Shown: positions 42,109 to 51,474 of the stretch, in pieces
How positions within the stretch are numbered: position 1 is the first letter of the stretch
Layout of the letters: each line of letters opens with the position of its first letter
Source: Emticicia sp043780375
GTDB lineage: Bacteria; Bacteroidota; Bacteroidia; Cytophagales; Spirosomataceae
Direction: 5' to 3'
DNA: 64,000 nucleotides
NCBI RefSeq assembly: GCF_043780375.1
Contig: NZ_JAYWCU010000120.1
Location: 1 to 64,000 of the forward strand
Notes under the pieces: generated by a model
What the model was told of the DNA's origin: nothing
Databases searched by the model: none
What the model saw: only the letters and a program-made list of their open reading frames with translations
Made by a program: the position numbers and the translations under genes

Positions 42109-42996
42109 ATGGAAAAATACCTAAAAATTATTCAAGGAGCATATTCTGGTTATTTTAATTATTTCATCAACGAAATGCTAAATCCGAGTTGGCACAACTA
42201 TTTTTACTGGTTGTTGGCTGCTTCGTTGGCGATTTGGCTGCTTGAAATTAAGTTTCCGTGGCGAAAAAACCAGCCTTTGATTCGTGAATATTTTTGGCTT
42301 GATGCTTTTTATTTATTTTGGAATTATTTCTTATTTTCGCTCATTGCTTATAATGCACTTTCTATGGTAGCAGTGCAAGCATTCAACGATTTTTTGGGTC
42401 TGTTTGGCGTTACTAATCTCGTAGCAATAAGGGTCAGTAATTTACCCACTTGGCTTCAATTAGTCTTGATTTTTGTCTTGCGAGATTTTATGCAATGGGC
42501 AATTCATCGACTGCTACACCATGTTGACTGGATGTGGGAATTCCATAAAGTACACCACAGTACCGAAGAAATGGGTTTTGCTGCACTTCTACGCTACCAT
42601 TGGATGGAAAATATTATTTATCGTAGCTTAGAATACATTCCGTTAGCAATGATTGGTTTTGGCATTTCTGACTTTTTCATCGTGCATATTTTCACTTTAG
42701 TAACGGGGCAATTAGGACACGCCAATCTCAAAATTTCATTGGGACGACTAAAATATTTGCTCAACGGACCACAAATGCACTTATTGCATCATGCCAAGTA
42801 TTTGCCAGCTTCGCATCCTTATGGCTTCAATTATGGCATCACATTAAGTATTTGGGATTTTCTTTTTAAAACTGATTACTGGCCTTCCGATGACGAAAAT
42901 CTACCTATTGGGTTGCCCGATGAAGAGCATTTTCCAAAAGATTTTATCGGACAAAATATTCGTCCTTTTCAACGAATATTTGGCAAAAAACAATAA
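42109..42996 (+). CDS. Sterol desaturase / fatty-acid hydroxylase superfamily protein
   Basis: A 295-residue membrane di-iron enzyme with four or more helices. The three histidine clusters are HRLLHH (Hx3HH), HKVHHS (Hx2HH) and HLLHHAKY (Hx2HH), with the conserved Asp and Trp (DWMWEFHKVHH) between. Members insert OH groups or double bonds in lipids such as fatty acids, sterols or carotenoids. The substrate here is unknown. It starts 9 nt after the DinB gene and is followed after 47 nt by the dehydrogenase gene. Confidence 0.88.
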   Translation: MEKYLKIIQGAYSGYFNYFINEMLNPSWHNYFYWLLAASLAIWLLEIKFPWRKNQPLIREYFWLDAFYLFWNYFLFSLIAYNALSMVAVQAFNDFLGLFGVTNLVAIRVSNLPTWLQLVLIFVLRDFMQWAIHRLLHHVDWMWEFHKVHHSTEEMGFAALLRYHWMENIIYRSLEYIPLAMIGFGISDFFIVHIFTLVTGQLGHANLKISLGRLKYLLNGPQMHLLHHAKYLPASHPYGFNYGITLSIWDFLFKTDYWPSDDENLPIGLPDEEHFPKDFIGQNIRPFQRIFGKKQ

Positions 42997-43043
42997 AATT
43001 CAACCTTTTTTATATAAAAATTCAACCCTAATAATTACTTTAC

Positions 43044-44318
43044 ATGAAAAAAAGATTCTTTCGTTCAACCTTTATGCTTGCAGCTTTGGCAGGAAGTGCG
43101 GGTTTATTTGCTTATAAAAGTATTTCTGAGCCTCCCATCAAAAAGAACAAAACCAATATTGCCGAGGCAATCAAACTTCCTACGGGCTTTTCGGCTACGA
43201 TTCTTGGCACTGATTTGGGAGCAACTCGCCATATTACAGTTTCAAAAAATGGTGACATTTACGCTAAATTATCAAAATTGAAAGACGGAAAAGGCATTTG
43301 TTTACTCCGTGACACCAACAAAGATGGTATAATTGACGAAACAAAGTATTTCGGTAATTATCAAGGGACTGGCGTTACCATAAAAAACGGTTATCTGTAC
43401 GCTTCTTCTAATACTGGCGTTTTTCGTTATAAATTGAATGAAAAAGAAGAAATTATTGATGCCGAAAATCCCGAAAAAATCGTTGATGGTTTAGTTGATA
43501 AAGGACGTGACAATGCCAAACCTTTTGTGCTTGACAATAACAATAATATTTACGTAACTGTTGGGTCGTACAATGACCCTTGTCGAGAAAAAGGCACTGG
43601 CAAGGGAATTATGCCGTGTTCAATTTTAGATTCGGCAGGTGGTATTTGGAAATTCAATGCCGAAAAAATGAATCAAACTTTTTCGGATGGTGTACGTTAT
43701 GCCACAGGTTTGAAAAATGCCGTTGGAACTGCTTGGAATTCAAAAACTAACACGCTTTTTGCAACCGTTCATGGACGTGGACAATTCCATGATTTTTATC
43801 CGCAATATTATACGCCTAAACAAAGTGCCGAATTACCTGGCGAAACTTTGTATGAACTCCACCAAGGAGATGATGCTGGCTGGCCATATATATATTATGA
43901 CCAGTTTCAGAAAAAGAAAATTGTTGCTCCCGAATACGGCGGCGATGGCAAAAAAACAGGCGGTGAAAAAGCAATTAATCCGACCGTTACTTTTCCTGCC
44001 CATTTAGGGCCAAATGACTTACTTTTTTATACAGGAAAGATGTTTCCTGCCAAATATAAAAATGGAGCTTTCATTGCTTTTCACGGTCAATCACAAGAAC
44101 TTCATAAAGGATATTTAGTGGCTTTTGTACCTTTCGTGAACAATAAACCTTCAGGAAAATGGGAGATTTTTGCTGATAATTTCGCAGGAATTGATCTCGT
44201 AAAACCAACTGGCCCGGTGCAACACCGCCCTTGTGGATTAGCACAAGGCCCCGACGGAGCATTATACGTAAGCGATGATTTAGGCGGCACTATTTATCGA
44301 ATTGCTTATAAAAAGTAA
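43044..44318 (+). CDS. PQQ-type sugar (sorbosone) dehydrogenase, secreted
   Basis: 424 residues. The N-terminus (RSTFMLAALAGSAGLFAYKSI) is a signal or anchor. A six-bladed propeller follows: LPTGFSATILGTDLGATRHITVS, FVLDNNNNIYVTVGSYND, ATGLKNAVGTAWNSKTNTLF, ELHQGDDAGWPYIYYD, HLGPNDLLFYTGKMFP, HGSQ-like FHGQSQELHKGY and LAQGPDGALYVSDDLGGTIYRIAYK. The pattern is that of soluble aldose/sorbosone dehydrogenases. The small cysteine-bearing loop EKGTGKGIMPCSIL is a family feature. Substrate unknown. A hairpin terminator follows. Confidence 0.85.
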   Translation: MKKRFFRSTFMLAALAGSAGLFAYKSISEPPIKKNKTNIAEAIKLPTGFSATILGTDLGATRHITVSKNGDIYAKLSKLKDGKGICLLRDTNKDGIIDETKYFGNYQGTGVTIKNGYLYASSNTGVFRYKLNEKEEIIDAENPEKIVDGLVDKGRDNAKPFVLDNNNNIYVTVGSYNDPCREKGTGKGIMPCSILDSAGGIWKFNAEKMNQTFSDGVRYATGLKNAVGTAWNSKTNTLFATVHGRGQFHDFYPQYYTPKQSAELPGETLYELHQGDDAGWPYIYYDQFQKKKIVAPEYGGDGKKTGGEKAINPTVTFPAHLGPNDLLFYTGKMFPAKYKNGAFIAFHGQSQELHKGYLVAFVPFVNNKPSGKWEIFADNFAGIDLVKPTGPVQHRPCGLAQGPDGALYVSDDLGGTIYRIAYKK

Positions 44319-44341
44319 GCGATTATCTTGAAAACTAAAAG

Positions 44342-44374
44342 AGGTCTGCACAATAATTTGTACAGACCTTTTTC
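44342..44374 (+). terminator. Terminator of the DUF2911 operon
   Basis: AGGTCTG (44342-44348) and CAGACCT (44363-44369), loop 14 nt, then TTTTCTT. It also sits before the convergent FKBP gene. Confidence 0.75.
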
Positions 44375-44417
44375 TTATTATTCAAGTTATAAAAACTCCC
44401 ATTTAGGAGTTTGAGGG

Positions 44418-44873
44418 TTATCTTGCCGAAACGATTTCAATATCGAAAATCAAAGGAGAGTTGCCAGGGATATCACTACCTGCCCCTTGCGAGCCATAAC
44501 CCAACGAAGATGGAAAAATGATTGTACCTTTTTCGCCAACTTTCATTTTTGCAATACCTTCGTCAAAACCACCAACCACTTGACCTACGCCCAATGTAAA
44601 GCCGAAATTACCCGAATCAAACTTCTTATCTGATAATAATCTTCCCGAATAGTTTACATTTACATTTTGTCCTTTTTTTAATACCGCACCTGCTGCATTT
44701 GGTGAGGTAAGAATAAAGCGTAAACCCGAAGAAGTTTTCTCGGTAATTACCAAACTTTTGCTTTTGATATAACTTTCTATTTGCTCATCTTCAGTACCAG
44801 AAAAGCCATCTTTTTCGCACGCTGCCATCATTATTGAGATTATAATTACAAAAAATAAATTGAATTTACGCAT
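44418..44873 (-). CDS. FKBP-type peptidyl-prolyl isomerase, lipoprotein
   Basis: 151 residues. Lipobox: signal MRKFNLFFVIIISIMMAAC with C19. The FKBP domain: GQNVNVNYSGRLLSDKKFDSG, FTLGVGQVVGGFDEGIAKMKVGEKGTIIFPSSLGYGSQG and GNSPLIFDIEIVSAR. It helps periplasmic or outer-membrane proteins fold. The frame is open 30 codons upstream, but the ATG at 44873 starts a perfect lipoprotein signal. The upstream gap contains no gene. Confidence 0.92.
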   Translation of the reverse strand: MRKFNLFFVIIISIMMAACEKDGFSGTEDEQIESYIKSKSLVITEKTSSGLRFILTSPNAAGAVLKKGQNVNVNYSGRLLSDKKFDSGNFGFTLGVGQVVGGFDEGIAKMKVGEKGTIIFPSSLGYGSQGAGSDIPGNSPLIFDIEIVSAR

Positions 44874-45138
44874 AAAATTGAGTTTAGTATTAGGATTATT
44901 GTCAAAAGACAACCGTCCCGCATTGAACATCATTGATTCTTTAGAAAACTCAAAATTATGCAAAAAATCTGGTTAAATGGTTTGAAGGAACTAAAAAATA
45001 CCTAAATTTGGCTCATTAAAATCTCTTTATAAAATATTGATTCTATCGCAAAAAGCTTAAAGGCTTTTGCAATCTTCGTGTTTGTCTCTCCGACGAACAC
45101 GAGATAATTGTGTATTTTCAAATTTTATAAAGAAAAAA

Positions 45139-45798
45139 ATGGAACAAATAATAAAAATTGCTGTCGTTGGCGGCACTGGCAAATCGGGTAAATACCTTGT
45201 AAAAGAATTAGTAAAACAAGGTTTTCACTTCAAAATGCTTGTTAGAAATGCGAAATCTCGCCCAACAAGCAACCTTCTCTCAGAAAACTTAAAAATAGAA
45301 ATTGTCAATGGTGATGCCAATAATTACGAAGAAATTCGCTCATTAATTGATGGTTGTCAGGCAGTTATTAGCACTTTAGGCTTGGGAATTCCTGCGAGTG
45401 AAAAGACTTTATTTAGTCAAGCAACTACACATATTATTCGGGCAATGAACGAATGTAATATTCAACGTTACGTGGTCGTCACAGGCTTGAATGTTGATAC
45501 ACTTTTTGATAAAAAAAGTCCTAAAACCAAGTTTGCTACCAATTGGATGTACGAAAACTACCCAATTTCAACAAAAAATCGCCAAATAGAATATGAGATT
45601 TTATCAGCCAGTAATCTTGATTGGACTTTGGTCAGACTTCCATTAATTGAGCAAACCGATGCAAGAAACCCAATAAAAACAAGTTTAGAAGATTGTGAAG
45701 GCGACAAAATCAGTGCAAGCGATTTAGCTCATTTTCTGATTGGGCAGTTGAGTGATGAAACTTTTGTTAGACAATCTCCTTTTTTGTGGAGTTTGTAG
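45139..45798 (+). CDS. NAD(P)H-binding atypical short-chain dehydrogenase
   Basis: 219 residues with a Rossmann fold starting IKIAVVGGTGKSGKYLVKEL. Residues FKMLVRNAKSR, GDANNYEEIRSLIDGCQAVISTLG and VVVTGLNVDT follow, ending with a KISASDLAHFLIGQL motif. It resembles NAD(P)-binding SDRs of the biliverdin-reductase-B/NmrA type. There is no YxxxK pair, so it may bind nucleotide without being a classical oxidoreductase. The start at ATG 45139 begins the Rossmann strand. Inferred cytosolic; role unknown. Confidence 0.82.
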   Translation: MEQIIKIAVVGGTGKSGKYLVKELVKQGFHFKMLVRNAKSRPTSNLLSENLKIEIVNGDANNYEEIRSLIDGCQAVISTLGLGIPASEKTLFSQATTHIIRAMNECNIQRYVVVTGLNVDTLFDKKSPKTKFATNWMYENYPISTKNRQIEYEILSASNLDWTLVRLPLIEQTDARNPIKTSLEDCEGDKISASDLAHFLIGQLSDETFVRQSPFLWSL

Positions 45799-45804
45799 AG
45801 AAAA

Positions 45805-45840
45805 AACTAACTGGTTCTTGGAAACGAGTACCAGTTAGTT
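45805..45840. terminator. Hairpin after the NAD(P)-binding gene
   Basis: AACTAACTGG (45805-45814) and CCAGTTAGTT (45831-45840), 16-nt loop. It lacks a T-run, so termination would be weak. Confidence 0.5.
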
Positions 45841-46064
45841 GAAATGTTGTGCTATTCACCCCAACAACCCAATCTGATACCACGGACTTTTGCAAAATTC
45901 ATTCTTGGTCAAATAGTTTTTAGCTGCCAAATGATTATATAGTACAAAGCATACCCACAAAATTACCGACAAATACCCAAATCATATTTTAGAAGCATTT
46001 AGGTTTAGGTAAAAATATCCTATACATTAGCATTGAATTTAAAACCTCAGCCAAACAACAAAAA

Positions 46065-47090
46065 ATGCAAATCAAACCAAAACTATTCACTATTCTCTTT
46101 CTCTTATTTTTCACCAAAACACTATCTGCACAAACAACAAAAACCAACTCAGGTAATCCGATTTTTGAGGGTTGGTACGCTGATCCTGAAGGCGTGATTT
46201 TAAACAAAGAATTTTGGATTTTTCCAACTTTCTCGGCTAAGTACAAAGACCAAGTTTTTTTGGATGCTTTTTCTTCAAAAGATATGGTAAATTGGACAAA
46301 ACACCCACGTATCATTGATACTTCGGCCGTAAAATGGGCAAATAAAGCAATGTGGGCTCCGTCAATAGTACAGAAAGACAAAAAATACTATCTATTTTTC
46401 TCGGCAAATGATATTCAAAGTTCAGAAAGAAAAGGCTTTGGAGCGAATAACCCTGACAAAGATGACAAAATTGGTGGCATCGGTATTGCCGTTGCGGCTC
46501 GTCCCGAAGGGCCTTATAAAGATTATTTGGGCAAGCCTTTAATCAACCAATTTTATAACAAAGCCCAACCCATCGACCAATTTGTTTTTCAAGACAAAGA
46601 CAAGCAATATTATATCATGTACGGCGGTTGGGGACATTGCAATATGGCCAAACTCAACAAGGATTTTACAGCTTTAGTGCCTTATGAAAATGGTGATTTG
46701 GTGAAAGAAATCACACCTAAAGGCTATGTTGAAGGACCAACGATGTTTATTCGCAAAGGAAAATATTATTTGATGTGGTCGGAAGGTGGCTGGACAAATG
46801 GCACTTATAAAGTAGCTTATGGCATATCTGACTCAGTTTTGGGGCCATTTGAAAAGAAATCTACAATTTTGGTTGCCGACGAAAAAGTGGCTACTGGGGC
46901 GGGGCATCATTCGGTCGTTAATATTCCGAATACCGATGAGTGGTACATTGTATATCACCGTCGCCCCATTCCGAATCTCGACCGAGACCACCGTGTAGTG
47001 TGCATCGACCGTTTGTATTTTAATGAAGATGACACAATTAAGGATGTAAAAATGACATTCGAGGGTGTGAAAAAAGTAAAATTGAAGTAG
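46065..47090 (+). CDS. Glycoside hydrolase family 43 protein, secreted
   Basis: 341 residues with signal peptide (KLFTILFLLFFTKTLSAQ). The five-bladed propeller begins NPIFEGWYADPEGVILN (Asp base in ADP). The second Asp lies in AQPIDQFVFQDKDKQYYIMYG and the acid Glu in GYVEGPTMFIRKGKYYLMWSEGGW. MWAPSIVQKDKKYYLFFSAND is a further family motif. GH43 enzymes are arabinanases, arabinofuranosidases or xylosidases. The specificity cannot be read from sequence. Lone gene, although an esterase and a cytochrome operon follow. Confidence 0.9.
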   Translation: MQIKPKLFTILFLLFFTKTLSAQTTKTNSGNPIFEGWYADPEGVILNKEFWIFPTFSAKYKDQVFLDAFSSKDMVNWTKHPRIIDTSAVKWANKAMWAPSIVQKDKKYYLFFSANDIQSSERKGFGANNPDKDDKIGGIGIAVAARPEGPYKDYLGKPLINQFYNKAQPIDQFVFQDKDKQYYIMYGGWGHCNMAKLNKDFTALVPYENGDLVKEITPKGYVEGPTMFIRKGKYYLMWSEGGWTNGTYKVAYGISDSVLGPFEKKSTILVADEKVATGAGHHSVVNIPNTDEWYIVYHRRPIPNLDRDHRVVCIDRLYFNEDDTIKDVKMTFEGVKKVKLK

Positions 47091-47108
47091 TATCAAACAA
47101 AAAACCTT

Positions 47109-47246
47109 TTGAAGGGAAAGCAATTCTTTCTGTCAATTTGTTTTATTAGTTTCAATTTATTTGCCCAAACTAATAATAAAGGCAAACATTTAGATTGTAC
47201 CTTTTATACTATTTTCAGACTCAGGGAAGGCGTAGATATTTCATAA
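47109..47246 (+). pseudogene. Possible remnant with signal peptide (45 codons)
   Basis: A TTG-started frame: MKGKQFFLSICFISFNLFAQ then TNNKGKHLDCTFYTIFRLREGVDIS and stop. The first 20 residues look like a real signal peptide for this phylum (ends LFAQ), but the mature part is only 25 residues. It may be the start of a lost gene or a small secreted peptide. No Shine-Dalgarno and no ATG. Confidence 0.3.
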
Positions 47247-47299
47247 ACTTTAGAAAAAGGTAATATGAATTATGAATTTTTTAAATCTATTAAAATAAA

Positions 47300-48160
47300 A
47301 TGAAAACAACCCTTTTACTTACCCTATTTACTTTCTGTAATTTGCTTTTACAAGCACAAAACGACATCGAAATCTCGAAAGATATTACGTATGCCGAAGT
47401 TGATGGAAAAAAACTTCAACTTGATATTTATAAACCAAAAGTACAAAAAGAACCTTATTTGGTCGTTTGGGTACATGGTGGTGCGTGGAACACTGGAAGT
47501 AAAGCTAATCCGCCTTTGGGGTTATTGCCTTTTGGCTATGCTTTGGCAAGTGTTGATTTTCGGGCGAGTACCGAAAAACCTTTTCCTGCCGATGTGCATG
47601 ATATCAAAGCAGCCATTCGTTTTTTGAGAGCCAATGCCAGTAAATATGGCTATAAATCTGATAAAATAATCATTTGGGGCAGTTCATCGGGCGGGCATTT
47701 GGCGGCATTAGTTGCCACTACCAACAACAATGCAACTTTAGAAGGTAATTTGGGGAGTTTTTTGAATACTTCCTCATCTGTGCAGGCTTGTATTGATTTT
47801 TTCGGACCAACTAATTTTCTTACTATACTCAATCAATCAACGCCGCATGGCTTGAATGTTCGCTTGCCAGCATTGGCTATTTTACTCGGAAAACCTTTAG
47901 ACCAAGTAACCGAATTAGCAAAATTAGCAAGTCCAGTTTATCAAGTTGATACAAGCGACCCACCTCTTTTTATTGTGCATGGCGAACAAGATATTCAAGT
48001 GCCGATTAACCAATCCATCGAATTGATGAGTGCATATAAAAGTAAAAACTTAAAAGTTCAGATTGAATTTATTCCCTATGCTGGACATTCCGACCCTGCT
48101 TACGCCAAAAAGGAATTGATGGAAAAAATTGACAGGTTTTTGAAGGGTATAAGTTTCTAG
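47300..48160 (+). CDS. Secreted alpha/beta hydrolase (esterase/lipase)
   Basis: 286 residues with signal peptide (TTLLLTLFTFCNLLLQAQ). It has HGGAWNTG (oxyanion hole), the nucleophile elbow GSSSGGHLAALVA, FIVHGEQDIQVP (catalytic Asp) and AGHSDPAYAKK (catalytic His). This fits the hormone-sensitive lipase/BD-FAE group; an acetyl-xylan or feruloyl-type esterase role is plausible next to GH43 but not shown. The next gene on the other strand ends close downstream, sharing a terminator. Confidence 0.88.
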   Translation: MKTTLLLTLFTFCNLLLQAQNDIEISKDITYAEVDGKKLQLDIYKPKVQKEPYLVVWVHGGAWNTGSKANPPLGLLPFGYALASVDFRASTEKPFPADVHDIKAAIRFLRANASKYGYKSDKIIIWGSSSGGHLAALVATTNNNATLEGNLGSFLNTSSSVQACIDFFGPTNFLTILNQSTPHGLNVRLPALAILLGKPLDQVTELAKLASPVYQVDTSDPPLFIVHGEQDIQVPINQSIELMSAYKSKNLKVQIEFIPYAGHSDPAYAKKELMEKIDRFLKGISF

Positions 48161-48200
48161 AGGATATTTTGAGTAGCGTAATTATATACTTTTAAACGAA

Positions 48201-48238
48201 AAAAGATTCGTAGATTTATTTAAACCTACGAATCTTTT
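48201..48238. terminator. Bidirectional terminator after the esterase gene
   Basis: AAAAGATTCGTAG (48201-48213) and CTACGAATCTTTT (48226-48238) with a 12-nt loop, ending in T/A-rich sequence on both sides. Confidence 0.75.
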
Positions 48239-48251
48239 ATTTCTCAACAAT

Positions 48252-51200
48252 CTATTTCTCCATCGGATGCTCCGAAAGTAGCTTTGAAGCATCATAAAAA
48301 TCTTTTTTACTAATAGTTGCTGCTCTCACTTCTTTTACTTTTTCTGGTGAAATTGCCGAAGCTTTATTGCCAAAAGAATTTCTTACATAAGTTAGCACTG
48401 CCGCCACTTCTTTATCGTTGAGTAAGCCTTCAAAAGGAGTCATTGGGACTTGTCCAGGGTATTGCCTTCCATTTACTTCCACTTGTCCCATTAAGCCTTT
48501 CAATACGATTTTTATTAGGCGTTCTTCATTGCCTTGCACCCATTTTGTACCCGCAATCGGCGGAAATCCCGAAGCAGAAAGTCCATTCCCATCGGCTTGA
48601 TGGCAGGTCGAGCAATAGCCTTCTTTGGCATAAATCGTTTTTCCTAATTTAAAAAGTTCAAGTTCTTTATCTTTTAAAACTGACACAATTGCTGCTTCTT
48701 TTTTCTTTCTCACATTTTCACCTTTTAAGTGAGCCACTGCAGTTTCATGGGCATGAATCATCCAATCATCCAAAGGTTTCTTTTGGGCCTCAGCCAATAT
48801 CGGTAAACCTTTTTCTTTGCCAATCCACGAAGCAGCTACAATCGCATCTAAGCGAACCCTACTATTTTCATCTTGCACAGCTTTCATCAATAAAACAGCT
48901 TGGTCGGGCACTTGATGTCCTGTAAAACGTAAAACCTCAACTGCCGCAACTCTTGCATGATAATCTTTTGCTTTGAGCATTTGACGTAACAATTTTTGGT
49001 CAACTTTATTTAAGCCCCAGCTTACCCAAAGAGCTTCTAATACATGATGCTCATATCGGGCATCATTTTTGTCTAAACTAGCAACCCATTTCGTGATTTT
49101 AGGCAAAACCTCAGCAGCATTTCTACCTCTTAATTCACGACGAGTACGGTAACGAGTGCGATATTCAGGAAGTTTCAAATTATCTAAAAGTGATTCTACA
49201 CTTGCTCCATCAATTTTTGCTGGCGTTACCAATGGTCTTGATGGATAAGTAATGCGATAAACTCTTCCATGTGAATGGTCACGCAAAGGGTCACGGGCAT
49301 TGTGTTGCATGTGGCCAATCAGAATATTGTGCCAATCAATCAAGTAAAGCGAGCCATCAGGAGCAAATTCCATGTCAACAGGGCGAAAGTTTTTATCTTC
49401 ACTCACCACCAAATCTACTCGATGCTTACTTTTATATCCAGTTCCATCATCTTTTAATGAATGTGCTTTCATTCCTAAAAAACCAATAGTATTGTTGATG
49501 AGAAAATCACCTTGAATGTCGTCAGGAAAATGGCGGCTTGAAACAAATTCAAGACCCGAAGTTGGGCGAACCATGTGGTCTTTTTCAATCAATTGAACGC
49601 CTTTGTGCGTAGCTTCACCATAACGAGACAAAACCGTTCCTGGCATCATCCAACGTACATCTGGACTTGACGTTTCGGCAAAAAATGGTTGTCCCCAGTC
49701 ATCAAAAGCAATGCCCCAAGGATTTGGAATAGAAAGCTGGGCTGTCCGCTCCAATTTATGTAATTGTGGACTATATCTATAAAAACCACCATTGGTTGCA
49801 CGAACTGTTCCGTAAGAAGTTTCAACATTTGTATGTAAAAATACACCTTCACCCGAGTAAATTGCTCCCGATGGGTCAACACAAAAAGCATGACTATTAT
49901 GGTGTGTATCGTGGTCGTCATAGCCACTCAACAAAATTTCTACTTTATCGGCTTTGTCATCGCCATTAGTGTCAGTAAAAAGTTTTAGATTTGTTCCTTG
50001 AGAAATATACACTCCTTCGGCAGCAATTTCGAAGCCGAGTGGCAGGTGCAAACCATCCGCAAAAACCGTTTCTTTATCTGCCTTTCCATCATTATTAGTG
50101 TCTTCTAAAATCAGAATTTTATCATTTGGTTTTGAATCGCCTGGTTTATAATGAGGATAACTCGGCATGACAGCAACCCAAAGTCGTCCTTTATTATCGA
50201 AAGACATTTGCATAGGTTTTGAAAGGTCTGGAAACTCTTGTTCAGAAGCAAAAAGTTCGATTTTATACCCCGCTGGTACTTTTAGTTTGTTTAAAGCATC
50301 TTGTCCATAAAGGTATTCAAGGCTACCATTTTTCTCAGGATTAAAATTAGTTTTTACGGAAGGTAATTGACGAGTATTTTTATCTGCCGTAGCTAAATCC
50401 ATCTTTTCGCCTTTCGAAGCTGCCAACCAAATGGCATTGTCACGAATAGCTGTCATTTCACGAATCTTCTCAATTTCGGCAGGATAATTATCTGGTCCAA
50501 AAGGATTATAACGACGACCATAGGCATGTACACCATTCGGAATTTTGATGTCGTTGTGCCACATCCAATTTTTTTCATTTACCGCACTCAAAATCAAACT
50601 TCTATTAGCTTCTGCTTTGGCAGGAGTTTTACCAAAAATCACATCTGAAAGTAAAATAGAGAGTTTTTTGTATCCATCATCATTGAGCTGTGAGCCATCA
50701 ATTGTCAAAAATTCCTTAGTATTTTCATACCATTTTTGAGAAGGAGTAAAAGCATCAACAAATAAAATTGGAACGCCAAACCGCTCATTTTGAGCGGCCA
50801 CTTCTCGCATGGCATTGGTATAGAGCAAAAGATTTGCATTTTCTTTTATTCCATTGGGCAAATCATATTTACTCGTCAAATCTTCAAAAGCAATAGGCGA
50901 AACAATAGCCAATTGCGGAGGCGTGTTTCCATTGTATTTCTGACTTAAAGTATATTTGATAAAAGCATCCAATTCGGCTTTATAATTTGCCAGTCCAGCT
51001 TTGCCTTGAAATGATTCGCTATAACCAAAAAATGCAACAATTATATCAGTTTTGAGTCTTGTTAGCCATTGGTCAGGATAGTCAAAATGCCCTTCACTCC
51101 CTGATTTTGTAGCATATTCGGTCTGAAACTTTTCTGCTCCCGGGAAAGCCCAAGGTAAGTTTCTACTTGCATGAGGTCTGAAACCTGGAGTATCGCCACC

Positions 51201-51425
51201 ATCGCACATATTGCGTATAAAGAGCGAATTTTCAGGGTAACGAACGTACATTTCAGCCTCGAAATGACCATAATTCATCATGCGTGAACCAAGATTTCCT
51301 CCAATAAGAGAAATGTGGCTTCCCTTATCAATTTTGATAGTTTCGGGTGGAGCAGGTAAAAATGAACTGACCAAAAACACAGTCAGTACAAATATGGTGA
51401 GTAATAATTTGATGTTTATTTTCAT
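48252..51425 (-). CDS. SGNH-hydrolase / propeller / HEAT / cytochrome c fusion (PVC-type heme-binding protein)
   Basis: 1057 residues with a signal peptide (LLLTIFVLTVFLVSSFLPA). Residues about 33-270 are an SGNH hydrolase-like domain (ISLIGGNLGSRMMNYGHFE, AFFGYSESFQGKAG, DGSQLNDDGYKKL). Residues about 384-725 form a dehydrogenase-type propeller (VPAGYKIELFASEQEFPDLS, LLSGYDDHDTHHNSHAF, YRITYPSRP). About 745-920 are HEAT-like helices (HARVAAVEVLRFTGHQVP). A c-type cytochrome near the end carries CSTCH at 938-942 and Met ligands in QVPMTPF. It starts downstream of the ThuA gene by 49 nt. Such proteins are abundant in Planctomycetes and Cytophagales. Substrate unknown; electrons probably pass to the respiratory chain. 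Confidence 0.88.
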   Translation of the reverse strand: MKINIKLLLTIFVLTVFLVSSFLPAPPETIKIDKGSHISLIGGNLGSRMMNYGHFEAEMYVRYPENSLFIRNMCDGGDTPGFRPHASRNLPWAFPGAEKFQTEYATKSGSEGHFDYPDQWLTRLKTDIIVAFFGYSESFQGKAGLANYKAELDAFIKYTLSQKYNGNTPPQLAIVSPIAFEDLTSKYDLPNGIKENANLLLYTNAMREVAAQNERFGVPILFVDAFTPSQKWYENTKEFLTIDGSQLNDDGYKKLSILLSDVIFGKTPAKAEANRSLILSAVNEKNWMWHNDIKIPNGVHAYGRRYNPFGPDNYPAEIEKIREMTAIRDNAIWLAASKGEKMDLATADKNTRQLPSVKTNFNPEKNGSLEYLYGQDALNKLKVPAGYKIELFASEQEFPDLSKPMQMSFDNKGRLWVAVMPSYPHYKPGDSKPNDKILILEDTNNDGKADKETVFADGLHLPLGFEIAAEGVYISQGTNLKLFTDTNGDDKADKVEILLSGYDDHDTHHNSHAFCVDPSGAIYSGEGVFLHTNVETSYGTVRATNGGFYRYSPQLHKLERTAQLSIPNPWGIAFDDWGQPFFAETSSPDVRWMMPGTVLSRYGEATHKGVQLIEKDHMVRPTSGLEFVSSRHFPDDIQGDFLINNTIGFLGMKAHSLKDDGTGYKSKHRVDLVVSEDKNFRPVDMEFAPDGSLYLIDWHNILIGHMQHNARDPLRDHSHGRVYRITYPSRPLVTPAKIDGASVESLLDNLKLPEYRTRYRTRRELRGRNAAEVLPKITKWVASLDKNDARYEHHVLEALWVSWGLNKVDQKLLRQMLKAKDYHARVAAVEVLRFTGHQVPDQAVLLMKAVQDENSRVRLDAIVAASWIGKEKGLPILAEAQKKPLDDWMIHAHETAVAHLKGENVRKKKEAAIVSVLKDKELELFKLGKTIYAKEGYCSTCHQADGNGLSASGFPPIAGTKWVQGNEERLIKIVLKGLMGQVEVNGRQYPGQVPMTPFEGLLNDKEVAAVLTYVRNSFGNKASAISPEKVKEVRAATISKKDFYDASKLLSEHPMEK

Positions 51426-51474
51426 GAGTTTTAATGTTTTGGGCGAAATGAGAAATGATATTCAATCATTATAT

